NCBI GenBank assembly: GCA_963768165.1
Contig: CAVYHJ010000002.1
Coordinates: forward strand, 1,193,977 to 1,257,976
Source of the DNA: CAVYHJ01 sp963768165 [NCBI: uncultured bacterium]
GTDB lineage: Bacteria > UBP4 > UBA4092
Direction of reading: 5' to 3'
Length of the DNA stretch: 64,000 nt
Numbering within the stretch: the first letter of the stretch is position 1; every line of letters begins with the position of its first letter. A program made the translations under genes and the position numbers. The notes beneath the pieces are model-generated. The model worked only from the letters and a program-made list of their open reading frames with translations. It did no database searches and had not been told where the DNA came from. Shown one piece after another: positions 1-8,711 of the stretch.

Positions 1-444
1 ACTATGATCTACACGAGCCGTATTCAATTGCGTAGATTCGATGGACAAGGTTCCAATGGATCCATCAGAGTTGATTGTAATCTTTCTTATTTGTGCCAAC
101 TCCGGTGAAGAATATCCTTCAGCTCCTCCTACGATGTAGACCTTGTCTCCTACCAGAACGGCTTCATTCCGACCCAAGGGAATATCCAAATCTCCGATTT
201 TTTGCCATACACCTAACGTCCCATCGGAATTCACTGCGGCACGATTAATATCTGTTACACAAAGCCCACCATTGACAGCAGGAAGGGAAGTCAATCCACC
301 AAAAGTATACAAATACCCATTTTTATAAATTAATGGAAAACCAACGTTACCATAAGACATTGGTGAAGTATACGTCCATTCCGCCGTAGCTCCATACACT
401 GCTAAACAATTAAACAAAAATAAAAGGCTACATACACTTACCAT
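1..444 (-). CDS. Secreted kelch-type beta-propeller protein, N-terminal part (cut by window edge)
   Basis: The minus strand is open from an ATG at 444 to the left edge (148 codons visible). The product starts with a hydrophobic signal-like stretch (MVSVCSLLFLFNCLAVYGA) and continues with kelch-like blade repeats, seen as paired motifs of the type YTFGG and YIVGG each followed by a turn resembling NSDGTLG.W. The same repeat style occurs in the kelch gene at 38,027-39,065. The leader is a near copy of the one in front of the LamG gene at 2,696, but the codon aligning with that gene's ATG is ACG here (472-474), five bases after GGAGG. Translation may therefore start at ACG 474, giving a normal positively charged signal peptide, or at ATG 444. 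The product is probably exported; its ligand is unknown. Confidence 0.8.
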   Translation of the reverse strand, partial: MVSVCSLLFLFNCLAVYGATAEWTYTSPMSYGNVGFPLIYKNGYLYTFGGLTSLPAVNGGLCVTDINRAAVNSDGTLGVWQKIGDLDIPLGRNEAVLVGDKVYIVGGAEGYSSPELAQIRKITINSDGSIGTLSIESTQLNTARVDHS

Positions 445-659
445 GATTAATATTCTTGCTTTACTGTTTTTCGTTTTTGCCTCCTTCAAGGCATTGCCTT
501 TTATATAGAAATTTATTTAATAGAGTCGGCTTCGCTTCCAATCTCCTATATAACAGTGTCATCTCGAAGCCATTTTATTGCCCCTGGAAGAGAGTGTTTA
601 ATCCTTCCTTCCAAGGGGCTATTCTATAGATTTTTTTCATTTATTTGCACAAAAAACAT

Positions 660-2696
660 TTAATCAGTAGGGGCCGGGATTGTTTTCACCTGAATATAAT
701 CAATATACACCGTTGCGGGGTAAAAACTGTTGTTCCGTATCATCAACTGTGGGTACATCGAATTGTTTGCAAAAGATTCTTGATCACTCCGTAATATCCC
801 CCAATCCGGTTGTACGTCAACCAAAAGGTCACAGTTCATATCTGTTTTCCCCGGAGGGATTCCGTTAAACAATACCCCACCCACACTAATCATATTGTAA
901 GTGGAAACGTTGGATTCCACTTGTGCTTTCAACAAGTACCATTGCCCCTTCTCTGAGTTGAACCATTCTGATTTCTCCAAGGTCATGTTCACACCTTGAT
1001 TCGGTCCTGTAAAGATTATTTCCAAAACACCGGTTGCCTCATCATATATGGGCAACCAATTAATTGTCGGTTGACCCGCACTCGTAAAATTCGAGGGAAT
1101 CTGATACACAAATCGTCCTGTATCCGACGCTGCCAGAAAATCTATAAACAGGATTTGAGATGTAGTGGTGGTACTGTTACAGGTTAGTGGTACATCCGAG
1201 ACTACCCAAGTCGGGTCGTTACTATCGACACCCGAAGTGGAACCTAACTGACCGTTATTCCCATGCCCACTCGCATCATACGCAATTTGCCCCGAACCCT
1301 CGTCAAATCTCCAATATCCTACTAACCCTGTTTCATTTCCAACTAACGGACAATTTATCGTGGATTGGATCTGCGCTTGACTCCGTGCGATATTCCAGAT
1401 ACGGACCTCATCAATTGTCCCATCAAACGGACGATCTAAGGTAAACCAATTTCCAATCGTCAAAGGAACACTCGTCTGGGCAATAGACCCTGTAAATGGA
1501 CTCGTTCCTGTAAGGACTCCGTTCAGATAGACATAAATGGACGAGCCATCATACACTCCAGCTACATGCTGCCAGATACCAGTAATTATTAATCCACCTC
1601 GTGCGTAATTTTCGTTGGATGGACTAGCAAAGATTTGGAACTGGAGATCGGAGCTATAGAGTTCTTGCTGTAAGATAAACTCGTTCGAATTCGTATTACT
1701 ATTAACTTTGGAAGCAAAGACTGACGAATCATAGATTCGATTGGGTTTAATCCAGCATTCCACAGTAATTGTTGAACTAAAGGATAAACTAGGAGAATCG
1801 GGAACCTCTACTACGTCTCCTGGTCCTGTCCCATCTGGTGGGCCATTGAAATTTAACGCATTCTCTGAACCAGAAGGCGGTGGATTCTGCGTCGTGGTGG
1901 TACTGTTACAATTTAAAGGCGCATCCGAGACTAACCACGTTGGGTCATTACTATCAGTACCGGATGTGGAACCTAACTGACCGTTATTCCCATTGCTGGT
2001 TGCATCATACGCAACTTGTCCCGAACCTTCATCAAATCTCCAATATCCTACTAATCCTGCTTCATTCCCTACTAATGGACAATTCATTGTGGATTGTATC
2101 TGCGCTTGGCTCCGCGCGATATTCCAGACATGCACTTCATCAATGGTACCATCAAAGGGGCGTTGTAAATTACCCCAATTCCCAATCATCAAAGGAACAC
2201 TCGTCTGAGGAATGGTCCCTGTAAAAGGACTCGATCCGGTAAGGACTCCATTGAGATATACATAAATGGACGATCCATCATACACTCCAGCTATATGCTG
2301 CCAGATACCCATATTTATTAATCCTCCTCGAGCGCAATTATAATTGGAGGGACTGGATAATACATAGAGTTCCAGATCGGAGCTATAGAGTTCTTGCTGT
2401 AAGATAAACTCTCGGTTCGTATTCCCATCATCTTTGGTTACAAAGACTGATGAATCATAGATTCGATTGGGCTTAATCCAACATTCCACGGTTATCGTTG
2501 AACTAAAGGATAAACTGGGAGAATCGGGAACCTCTACCACATCTCCCGGTCCCGAATCCGCAGGCCCATTAAAACTTAAAGCATACCCTGCGCCTATGTT
2601 TGATGTGGTATCTCCCCATGCTCCTAAAGAACAACACATAAACAAAAGCACACACACACTAACCATGAATAATATTCTTGCTTTACTACTTTTCAT
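660..2696 (-). CDS. Secreted protein with two LamG/concanavalin-like domains
   Basis: The 678-residue product has a signal peptide (MKSSKARILFMVSVCVLLF...) followed by two near-identical LamG-like jelly-roll domains of about 230 residues. Each contains the blocks VEVPDSPSLSFSSTITVECW, WQHIAGVYDG or WQHVAGVYDG, and GLVGYWRFDEGSGQ. A unique C-terminal region of about 150 residues follows, resembling a carbohydrate-binding beta-sandwich. LamG domains bind sugars or surface proteins, so a surface or extracellular binding role is likely, though no catalytic domain is visible. I chose ATG 2696 because AAGGAG lies just upstream at 2703-2708; the in-frame TTG at 2711 precedes that ribosome site. The strong similarity of the two domains at DNA level points to recent internal duplication. 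Confidence 0.85.
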   Translation of the reverse strand: MKSSKARILFMVSVCVLLFMCCSLGAWGDTTSNIGAGYALSFNGPADSGPGDVVEVPDSPSLSFSSTITVECWIKPNRIYDSSVFVTKDDGNTNREFILQQELYSSDLELYVLSSPSNYNCARGGLINMGIWQHIAGVYDGSSIYVYLNGVLTGSSPFTGTIPQTSVPLMIGNWGNLQRPFDGTIDEVHVWNIARSQAQIQSTMNCPLVGNEAGLVGYWRFDEGSGQVAYDATSNGNNGQLGSTSGTDSNDPTWLVSDAPLNCNSTTTTQNPPPSGSENALNFNGPPDGTGPGDVVEVPDSPSLSFSSTITVECWIKPNRIYDSSVFASKVNSNTNSNEFILQQELYSSDLQFQIFASPSNENYARGGLIITGIWQHVAGVYDGSSIYVYLNGVLTGTSPFTGSIAQTSVPLTIGNWFTLDRPFDGTIDEVRIWNIARSQAQIQSTINCPLVGNETGLVGYWRFDEGSGQIAYDASGHGNNGQLGSTSGVDSNDPTWVVSDVPLTCNSTTTTSQILFIDFLAASDTGRFVYQIPSNFTSAGQPTINWLPIYDEATGVLEIIFTGPNQGVNMTLEKSEWFNSEKGQWYLLKAQVESNVSTYNMISVGGVLFNGIPPGKTDMNCDLLVDVQPDWGILRSDQESFANNSMYPQLMIRNNSFYPATVYIDYIQVKTIPAPTD

Positions 2697-2743
2697 TTTT
2701 ATCTCCTTCAAGGCATTGCCTTTTTGTTATGAAATTTATTTAA

Positions 2744-2761
2744 AAAAGTCAGATTCGTATC
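2744..2761 (-). terminator. Possible intrinsic terminator/attenuator hairpin in LamG leader
   Basis: On the minus strand TCAGAT-ACGA-ATCTGA forms a hairpin followed directly by CTTTTTT. It sits in the leader of the LamG gene, upstream of its ribosome site, so it could be an attenuator or the end of a short leader RNA. The paralogous leader at 445-560 does not keep the T tract. Confidence 0.4.
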
Positions 2762-3188
2762 TGATCTCCTACTATAACAGTGTCATCTCGAAGTCATTTT
2801 CTTACAAAATTTTTTCATGTTTTTGAATTATGTTTGTAATTTATTATAAATCAATGATTCATGAGAATAGAATTTTTCGCATTTTATGAGTATTTTTCTC
2901 CTAGACATCCCTGCCCTGATAATTTCTGAATTGTTGTGAACTGCCCCATATTTTCCATTCTTTCTCTACATTGCCAGTATACTCCTTTAAATCCATTTGT
3001 CAAGTGCTAGTTTTATTGGGGGTTTATCTTAATAATGATTCTTAAATTGTGAGGTTATTTGGTTAAAAAAGTACTACAGTATCTCCCATGGTCACCGTAT
3101 TATGTAGAGTATACGTTTTGGTACATTTCGGGGTTGTAAGAGTAGGAATTCAGAGATAGCGGCTCATTAAATCGGTGGTCAGTTATAT
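2762..3188. other. Gene-free region between the LamG gene and the redox operon
   Basis: No plausible coding frame is seen. The stretch holds the TTGACA/TATACT promoter above and a motif shared with the kelch leader (TTCGAGATGACACTGTTATA on the minus strand, about 2771-2790). That motif contains an extended -10-like TGTTATAGT or TGTTATATA. The rest is AT-rich with no clear hairpin. Confidence 0.5.
2976..3003 (-). promoter_or_regulatory. Sigma-70-like promoter reading towards the LamG gene
   Basis: On the minus strand TTGACA (2998-3003) and TATACT (2976-2981) are separated by 16 bases. Predicted initiation is near 2969, which would give a leader of about 270 nucleotides before the LamG start codon. 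Confidence 0.55.
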
Positions 3189-4595
3189 CTATTTCCAGTG
3201 TTTAATTTTAGCAAGGGCGATGGGGTAGTTGAACTTGGGGTCGTTTTGATGATCGTGGCATTGCACACAGGTGAGAGCGCCGCGGGTTCGTTCAATAGTA
3301 AATTTCTTTTTAGCCAGGGGAGCATCTACATGAAAGGAACCGGCTTGATGACAGGATTCGCATTGGACACCCACAAAATTCGGTGTTTTTTCTTCGGAGA
3401 CAAACCCGTCCTCTTTCGCGAAAGCCAGGGTGTGACAAATGATACATTGATTATTTTTATCCTGGTGTTTGGCTTTTAATCCTTCAAAGGTGTGAGCATG
3501 CGGACTTTGTTCCCAGATTTGGTATTCCTTGAGATGGCATGCCCGGCAGGATAAAGAGCCGACCCAATGAGGGGAGGTCCCCACGATAGCCGTACCCACT
3601 TGAACGGGCATAGCTGTAGATATTTTCTTATATTCGCCCACCAATGTGGCCATGTCGGTATCATCGGCGAATTCGGAAGATAAAGCTACTTCTGTTCCGC
3701 GGTAATTAACAATATGTTTGTCTTTGTTGAAACGTAATTCCAAGGTGCCGCCGAACCGACCGCGATCTCCATTGGTTCCGGTAATAGTGTGTTCCACCAA
3801 TTGGGGAGTCCCTGCCCTTTGTATCCCGTCATGGCCGGCGATAAGAATATCAATCCTCGGGACTTGTTTGATGAAATTTTGTATTTCAATCTGTGGCATG
3901 TGCGCCAATACCACAATCAAATCGGCGTATTTGCGCAGATCCGGTATAAGGATATTGAGCGTTGTCACCGGGTCGGCGACGGTGCACAGGGTGCTGTCTG
4001 CCTTCAGTGAAGATTGCACGGCCATGGCTTGGGATTGGCTGATTATACCGACAATGGCAACATTGATTTTACACTTAATTTGTTTGGGATTGTTCTTCGA
4101 ATCTACGGTATCAAAGGTATAGGTGAAGGTTTTCATTTTATACGGAGGGAAAATGGTTTTCTGGGTTTTCGGATTCACCAAATTGGCTGAAATAAAAATT
4201 GGATTTTCTTTAACTTTATTCTGCAAATATTCCCAGCCATACATGAATTCCCCTTCGCCGATATTGAAGGCGTCGTAATTCATTTTCTGATAGGCCTGAA
4301 ACAGGAAATCGGCTTTCAATTGACCTTGCGTGGAATTGTCAATATTTAAGTCCCCGCCATTGAGAACCAAAAGATTGGGGAATCCTTTGCGCAATTTCGC
4401 CAGATAAGTTGCCCTCCGGGCAATTCCCCCATAATTGCCCGCATGGCAACCACAGGTCTCAATAAATCCCCGGATAGTACTGACATAATCTATCACCAAA
4501 TTCGGCGGGATAGATTCATCAGGAACTGCCGAACCGGGAAATGAATAAACGAAAACAAAAAAAATCAGGCTTAAACTAAAGATATATTTTTTCAT
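3189..4595 (-). CDS. Exported metallophosphatase/5'-nucleotidase-like protein fused to a tetrahaem cytochrome c domain
   Basis: 468 residues with a signal peptide (about 1-23). Residues 30-330 resemble the calcineurin-like/UshA metallophosphatase family: an unusual CGC cluster at 48-50 in ETCGCHAGNYGG, a GGD metal motif at 80-82, and later LAHMPQ and IAGHDG. Residues 350-447 carry four CxxCH haem sites (CRACH 350, CIICH 384, CESCH 412, CVQCH 443), resembling cytochrome c554-like modules. Haem attachment implies a periplasmic or outer-surface location. It is last in a leftward operon after a DUF1573 protein and a MauE-thioredoxin protein, suggesting one periplasmic redox function. The substrate is unknown; the family includes nucleotidases and SoxB-like thiol hydrolases. 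No Shine-Dalgarno is seen before ATG 4595. Confidence 0.85.
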   Translation of the reverse strand: MKKYIFSLSLIFFVFVYSFPGSAVPDESIPPNLVIDYVSTIRGFIETCGCHAGNYGGIARRATYLAKLRKGFPNLLVLNGGDLNIDNSTQGQLKADFLFQAYQKMNYDAFNIGEGEFMYGWEYLQNKVKENPIFISANLVNPKTQKTIFPPYKMKTFTYTFDTVDSKNNPKQIKCKINVAIVGIISQSQAMAVQSSLKADSTLCTVADPVTTLNILIPDLRKYADLIVVLAHMPQIEIQNFIKQVPRIDILIAGHDGIQRAGTPQLVEHTITGTNGDRGRFGGTLELRFNKDKHIVNYRGTEVALSSEFADDTDMATLVGEYKKISTAMPVQVGTAIVGTSPHWVGSLSCRACHLKEYQIWEQSPHAHTFEGLKAKHQDKNNQCIICHTLAFAKEDGFVSEEKTPNFVGVQCESCHQAGSFHVDAPLAKKKFTIERTRGALTCVQCHDHQNDPKFNYPIALAKIKHWK

Positions 4596-4634
4596 AGAAA
4601 TAAACCAGTCAACATTGTAACATGGACTTCTTAT

Positions 4635-5621
4635 TTATTGAACCAAGGCAAATACCGGAATCGTCATAGTGGGTTGCCTGGGAAAATCAGTATGGACAAT
4701 CACTCTGTCGGATATTTCTTTATCGGCTTTAGCGGAATTGAGCAGGGCATAAATTTTATATTGTGTTCCTTTGGTTACAGTTTCGACTTTAAACGAAAGC
4801 CCTTTCACCTGACTCTCCACCTTCAAGATAGAAAATTTTAGATTTTCCGGACCGGAAATTGTAATGGTACGCGTAAGGTTCTCTCCTTTTTTAACAACCC
4901 CAAAAAACAGCCGATCCGGTGTGGCGGATAAGCTCCCTTGAACATCCCCGGACACGGGTAAATCCAAAACCGGTACAATTTTATTATTGGTATATATTTT
5001 GAGATTGCCAGAAAAGTGTCCCACCGGCACGGCAGAATTGACGGTGACGGAAACGACTACTTTCCCCGCGATTTGGCTGGAGATTCTTGCAATCAGGTTG
5101 GGAGAACCGGTAACGATTTTATCCACTCTGAAATCTTTGTCTTTGGAATTAATGAGAGTCACCTGCCGGGTCATCTCGTGGCCGAAAGACAAATCGGAAA
5201 AAACCAGTTCCGAAGGAATTATGGTAATTTCCGAAACCACCTGCGCATATAATTTGAGTTCAACGGGTGGCTGTTTGGGGACATTGGAATAAACAAAAAT
5301 ACTTTCATTTTTGTCTTCAACAGTTGAACCTGTGCTGAGAGTCGCTATAATTTCTCCTTCCCCATTGGGAGGGACAGGTCTGTGTATATTTTCAACGGCG
5401 GCACAATCACAGGATGTTTTTATATCTTTAATAACCAAATCTGCCGTACCGACATTTTTAAACTTAAAATTGTAAGTGACTTTTTGATTTAGATTAACTG
5501 TATGGAAGGAATAGGTCAAGGTATCGAACTGAATTTTTGGAACGTCCGCCGCGACGGAGAAGGTACACATCAATTGAATGGCAATAATATGAAATAATAA
5601 TAAGCAAATCTGTTTTTTCAT
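4635..5621 (-). CDS. Exported DUF1573-domain protein
   Basis: The product is 328 residues from ATG 5621. It has a signal peptide (MKKQICLLLFHIIAIQL...) and about three Ig-like/ASH-type repeats. The first repeat shows the DUF1573 signature: F.F.NVG, then SCDCA with Cys 71 and 73, then E..A...TG. DUF1573 proteins are common beside redox and cytochrome genes in Planctomycetes and Bacteroidetes; their biochemical role is not established. An upstream in-frame TTG at 5663 would overlap the previous gene by 20 bases, but it gives a poor signal peptide, so I prefer ATG 5621. The ribosome site is weak, so translation may be coupled to the upstream gene, whose stop is only 22 bases away. Confidence 0.8.
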   Translation of the reverse strand: MKKQICLLLFHIIAIQLMCTFSVAADVPKIQFDTLTYSFHTVNLNQKVTYNFKFKNVGTADLVIKDIKTSCDCAAVENIHRPVPPNGEGEIIATLSTGSTVEDKNESIFVYSNVPKQPPVELKLYAQVVSEITIIPSELVFSDLSFGHEMTRQVTLINSKDKDFRVDKIVTGSPNLIARISSQIAGKVVVSVTVNSAVPVGHFSGNLKIYTNNKIVPVLDLPVSGDVQGSLSATPDRLFFGVVKKGENLTRTITISGPENLKFSILKVESQVKGLSFKVETVTKGTQYKIYALLNSAKADKEISDRVIVHTDFPRQPTMTIPVFALVQ

Positions 5622-5643
5622 AAGCAACTTATTAATGCTAATC

Positions 5644-6603
5644 TCACGATTTCCCTGTGTCAAGAGAATGGGGCGGTAATTTTGACATAGCGTCGAGAAT
5701 TTGCATCACCGTTGGGACGTCATTATCCCAAGATTGGAAAGATTTTCCATCTTGAACCAAAATGAAGCGGGGGGGCTTTTTGTCAATATTTTGCATAAAT
5801 TTGAGCGGGTCGATGAGAGTCACAGAAAAATTGGGAAGGGTCTTTTTACGAAAACCCGCTAATGTTGTCTCATCTCCCATGCAAAGTCCGACGACTGTCG
5901 GAAAATCCTGCATTTTTGATAATTCGTTAAGTTCCTGAACGGACTTGGCACAATGAGGGCAGGTCGTACTCAACATGGCAACAAAATAGATCCCTTTCCC
6001 CAAATCAATTTGTTTCCCTTCATAAGAAGGTTGAAATTCCGCAAAAGGGCGATCCTTTCCATCCGCTTTTGTCGATGGATAGGATTGTGAAAAGCCGATA
6101 TAGAACAGCCCCATGAGAGGGAAAAATATCACCAGGAAAACTTTGACCGGACGGTTAAGAGGAATAATAAAATTATCGTCTGAGCCGTGAGATCTCAAAA
6201 GTTTATGATAAGAATATCCCAATAAAACAAGCAAAAATAAATTTTTATAGATGGAGGCTAACGGGCTCATTTTGATGTAAGAACCAAAACAACCGCAATC
6301 TTGCAATCCTTGAAATTGCCAGCCATACCCAATAAGACCTGTAAAAATAATCAAAAGTGCCAGGGTTGCCGGAACGATAATTCGTTTTAATCCCAATTGA
6401 AGGACCAGACATAATCCCAGCGCCATTTCCAAAGCCACGGTTCCCAAAGCCGCCCATCTGACTTTATCAGGCTGCCGTAGGACGCCATAGGACGAGACCT
6501 GTACGGCAAACGATTGAAAATCCAGAATTTTCAGAAAGGAAGAAACAATAAATACAATCCCGCAAAAGAAAATCAAATAAATATACAAACGATTTACTCG
6601 CAT
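5644..6603 (-). CDS. MauE/DoxX-like membrane protein fused to a thioredoxin-like domain
   Basis: The 319-residue product has an N-terminal four-helix membrane domain (about 1-135) with a DCGCFG motif (Cys 103 and 105). That motif is typical of MauE/DoxX-type proteins that pass electrons across the membrane. A further transmembrane helix near 153-172 leads to a C-terminal thioredoxin-fold domain with the redox motif CPHC (215-218). By analogy with MauE and VKOR-like proteins it probably delivers oxidising or reducing equivalents to periplasmic cysteines. The cysteine-rich DUF1573 and multihaem proteins encoded directly downstream are plausible partners. The start is ATG 6603, with no obvious ribosome site. 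Confidence 0.85.
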   Translation of the reverse strand: MRVNRLYIYLIFFCGIVFIVSSFLKILDFQSFAVQVSSYGVLRQPDKVRWAALGTVALEMALGLCLVLQLGLKRIIVPATLALLIIFTGLIGYGWQFQGLQDCGCFGSYIKMSPLASIYKNLFLLVLLGYSYHKLLRSHGSDDNFIIPLNRPVKVFLVIFFPLMGLFYIGFSQSYPSTKADGKDRPFAEFQPSYEGKQIDLGKGIYFVAMLSTTCPHCAKSVQELNELSKMQDFPTVVGLCMGDETTLAGFRKKTLPNFSVTLIDPLKFMQNIDKKPPRFILVQDGKSFQSWDNDVPTVMQILDAMSKLPPHSLDTGKS

Positions 6604-6669
6604 TATTGATTTATATCAGGCAGAAAAAAGGACCACTCAAAATAGTACAAAAGAAATCGTAGGCTGAAT

Positions 6670-8487
6670 TTATTTATCCTGAGACTGGAGAGCCGTGACT
6701 TCTTTCATCCATTGTTGCAGTTGGTCGTTCATTTTGCCGCCGTGATCCAAATAGCTATTATAATAATCCAGAGCCGCGGTATAGTCTTTCTGATAGTCAT
6801 GCGCAATGATTCCCAATCCCAAATAAGAATCCGGGAAATTAGGATTTACATCGATTCCTTTTTGATAAATCTCGATGGCAGCATCATAATTCTTTTTTGC
6901 CCTGTAGGCGTCGCCCATATTGACATAAGCCTGGATGAAAGTTGAATCAATATCAATCGCCGATTGGAAATCGGAAATGGCATTAAAATAATTTCCCAAC
7001 GCCATATTGGTTAATCCCATTTCATTGCGGGCCTGCGGTAATTGGGGATTTATTTTTATCGCGGCTTGGAATTCATTTAAGGCTTGTTCATATTGTTTTA
7101 CTTTTTTGTATACCCGTCCCAATGCCAGATGGATTTTAATATCATCCGACTTGATACTCTCGGTTTTTTGGTAGGCTTTAAGAGCGTCCTGATCCGCTTC
7201 TTTTTTTTCATAAACCATGCCCAGTTCATAATATCCCTGGGGTGCGTTCGGATCGAATTTAATCGCCCGTTGGGCCATGTCCTGCGCGTCATCATTCATT
7301 CCTTTTGATAAATACACTTCCGACAAATTACATAAGGTTTTATAGTTATTGGGCTGGATTTGTAAAGCCCGGCGGTACGGTGACATTGCATCGGTATATT
7401 TCTGTAAAGTAAAAAATGTATCGCCAAGCAATTCATATGCCTCGGCATTCGTGTTATCCAATGTGACAGAACGATAGAGCGCCGTCGTGACTTTGTCATA
7501 TTGCCTGGTCTGGGCATAGGCTTTTGCCAGGTCGAAATAAACCGCTGCCGAATCGTTATTATATTGGACGGCATTTTCAAATTTAGCGATTGCCGCAGTC
7601 CAATTTTGTTTATCCATATCTGCTTTTCCGCTGATCCAATAACAGAACATCAACTGGTTGGCAGCAGACTTAACTAGCGAAGTTGTGTCTTTTTGATATA
7701 TGACGAGAAAATCGTCGATGGCATTGGATAATTGCCCCCTGCGCATGTAGACTTCGCCGCGGTTGTATTCCGCTTTCCATCGTGTGGGTACCAGTTGGAG
7801 TCCGGAAGTATAAAATCGAATTGCATCCTCATCCCGATTGGCCAAATCTTTGCTGACATCCGCCGCCAGAAAATACGCCTCCGCAAACGTCGGATCAAAG
7901 GAAATAGCTTTCTTTAAATCTTCAACAGCCTCATATTTGCTGGCACGGTCAAGCCGGTCTTGTGCCCAAAGATAATAGGTTTTGGCAAGTCGCCGCCGGA
8001 TCGGTTTGGTTTTTTCATTGGATACATTATGGTCCAATAAATCCGCGTAATATTCTACGGCAAGGTCAAACTGTTTTTTCTCCAGCAACTGATCCCCCTG
8101 ATTAAATTCAGGTTTTAATTTTTCTTCCACCGCTTCTTCCAATTTTGCCTGCACTTCCGCGAGTTTGCTTTTCACTTCAGTTAATTTGGGGTCAATCTGG
8201 ATAGCGGCCTGATATTCTGCGAGTGCTTTCTCCCATTCACTATGTGCCATATAAGAATCACCGGCTCGAACCTGATTCATGGCCGGCGACTCTTTTTCTA
8301 TCGCCACAATTACACTCGTGGAAATGGAGATAGTTCCAAGGTCCGTCTGAACATTAATGGAAGTTTCGTCTTGCCCGACAACAATACCAAAAACGGTTTG
8401 TCCGGATTTTAACCGGATTAAATCGGCTGAACTTAGATTTGCCAAGAGCGCAAGTCCGGAGAATGATAATATTATTTTCTTAATCAA
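6670..8487 (-). CDS. Exported TPR-repeat protein, head of the redox operon
   Basis: About 605 residues. A signal peptide (IKKIILSFSGLALLANLSSA) is followed by a short beta-rich domain (DLIRLKSGQTVFGIVVGQ...LGTISISTSV) and then some 12 tetratricopeptide repeats spanning most of the chain (motifs such as A...Y..A....P). TPR arrays mediate protein assembly, so this may be the scaffold for the downstream periplasmic redox proteins. The same N-terminal domain heads the protein at 42,408-43,445. I chose TTG 8487 because it gives a clean signal peptide and follows an AAGGAG-like site by 12 bases. An upstream in-frame TTG at 8535 would add 16 hydrophilic residues. A 66-base gap separates it from the MauE gene. 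Confidence 0.8.
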   Translation of the reverse strand: MIKKIILSFSGLALLANLSSADLIRLKSGQTVFGIVVGQDETSINVQTDLGTISISTSVIVAIEKESPAMNQVRAGDSYMAHSEWEKALAEYQAAIQIDPKLTEVKSKLAEVQAKLEEAVEEKLKPEFNQGDQLLEKKQFDLAVEYYADLLDHNVSNEKTKPIRRRLAKTYYLWAQDRLDRASKYEAVEDLKKAISFDPTFAEAYFLAADVSKDLANRDEDAIRFYTSGLQLVPTRWKAEYNRGEVYMRRGQLSNAIDDFLVIYQKDTTSLVKSAANQLMFCYWISGKADMDKQNWTAAIAKFENAVQYNNDSAAVYFDLAKAYAQTRQYDKVTTALYRSVTLDNTNAEAYELLGDTFFTLQKYTDAMSPYRRALQIQPNNYKTLCNLSEVYLSKGMNDDAQDMAQRAIKFDPNAPQGYYELGMVYEKKEADQDALKAYQKTESIKSDDIKIHLALGRVYKKVKQYEQALNEFQAAIKINPQLPQARNEMGLTNMALGNYFNAISDFQSAIDIDSTFIQAYVNMGDAYRAKKNYDAAIEIYQKGIDVNPNFPDSYLGLGIIAHDYQKDYTAALDYYNSYLDHGGKMNDQLQQWMKEVTALQSQDK

Positions 8488-8649
8488 TTTACTTAACTTC
8501 TCCTTGCCTTCACTTACAAAATCTTTAAAGGTCAAATTTTACCCTGTAATATAACACTTTTTCCAAAGAAAGACGATGTTTTTCTAATGCCATCACTTCA
8601 TTACCAAATAAGTTGCCAGGTTAAAACAGTAAAAAGCTATTGAAATTTC

Positions 8650-8678
8650 TTGAATTTGGTGTAATATCATATGATAAA
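8650..8678 (+). promoter_or_regulatory. Probable pyrE promoter
   Basis: TTGAAT (8650-8655) and GATAAA (8673-8678) are separated by 17 bases, just upstream of the AAGGAG ribosome site of pyrE. Its position argues against starting pyrE further upstream at 8640. Confidence 0.4.
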
Positions 8679-8711
8679 TTATATTGGACATTAAGGAGAT
8701 TCTTAAAGAAA

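Noticed and set aside
143-2826. Plus-strand ORFs across the kelch and LamG genes
   Set aside because: They lie antisense to coherent secreted proteins with signal peptides and repeats and show no ribosome sites or recognisable domains.
8640-8711. Upstream extension of pyrE from TTG 8640
   Set aside because: It would cover the promoter-like sequence and add a non-family N-terminus; the AAGGAG site lies after it.
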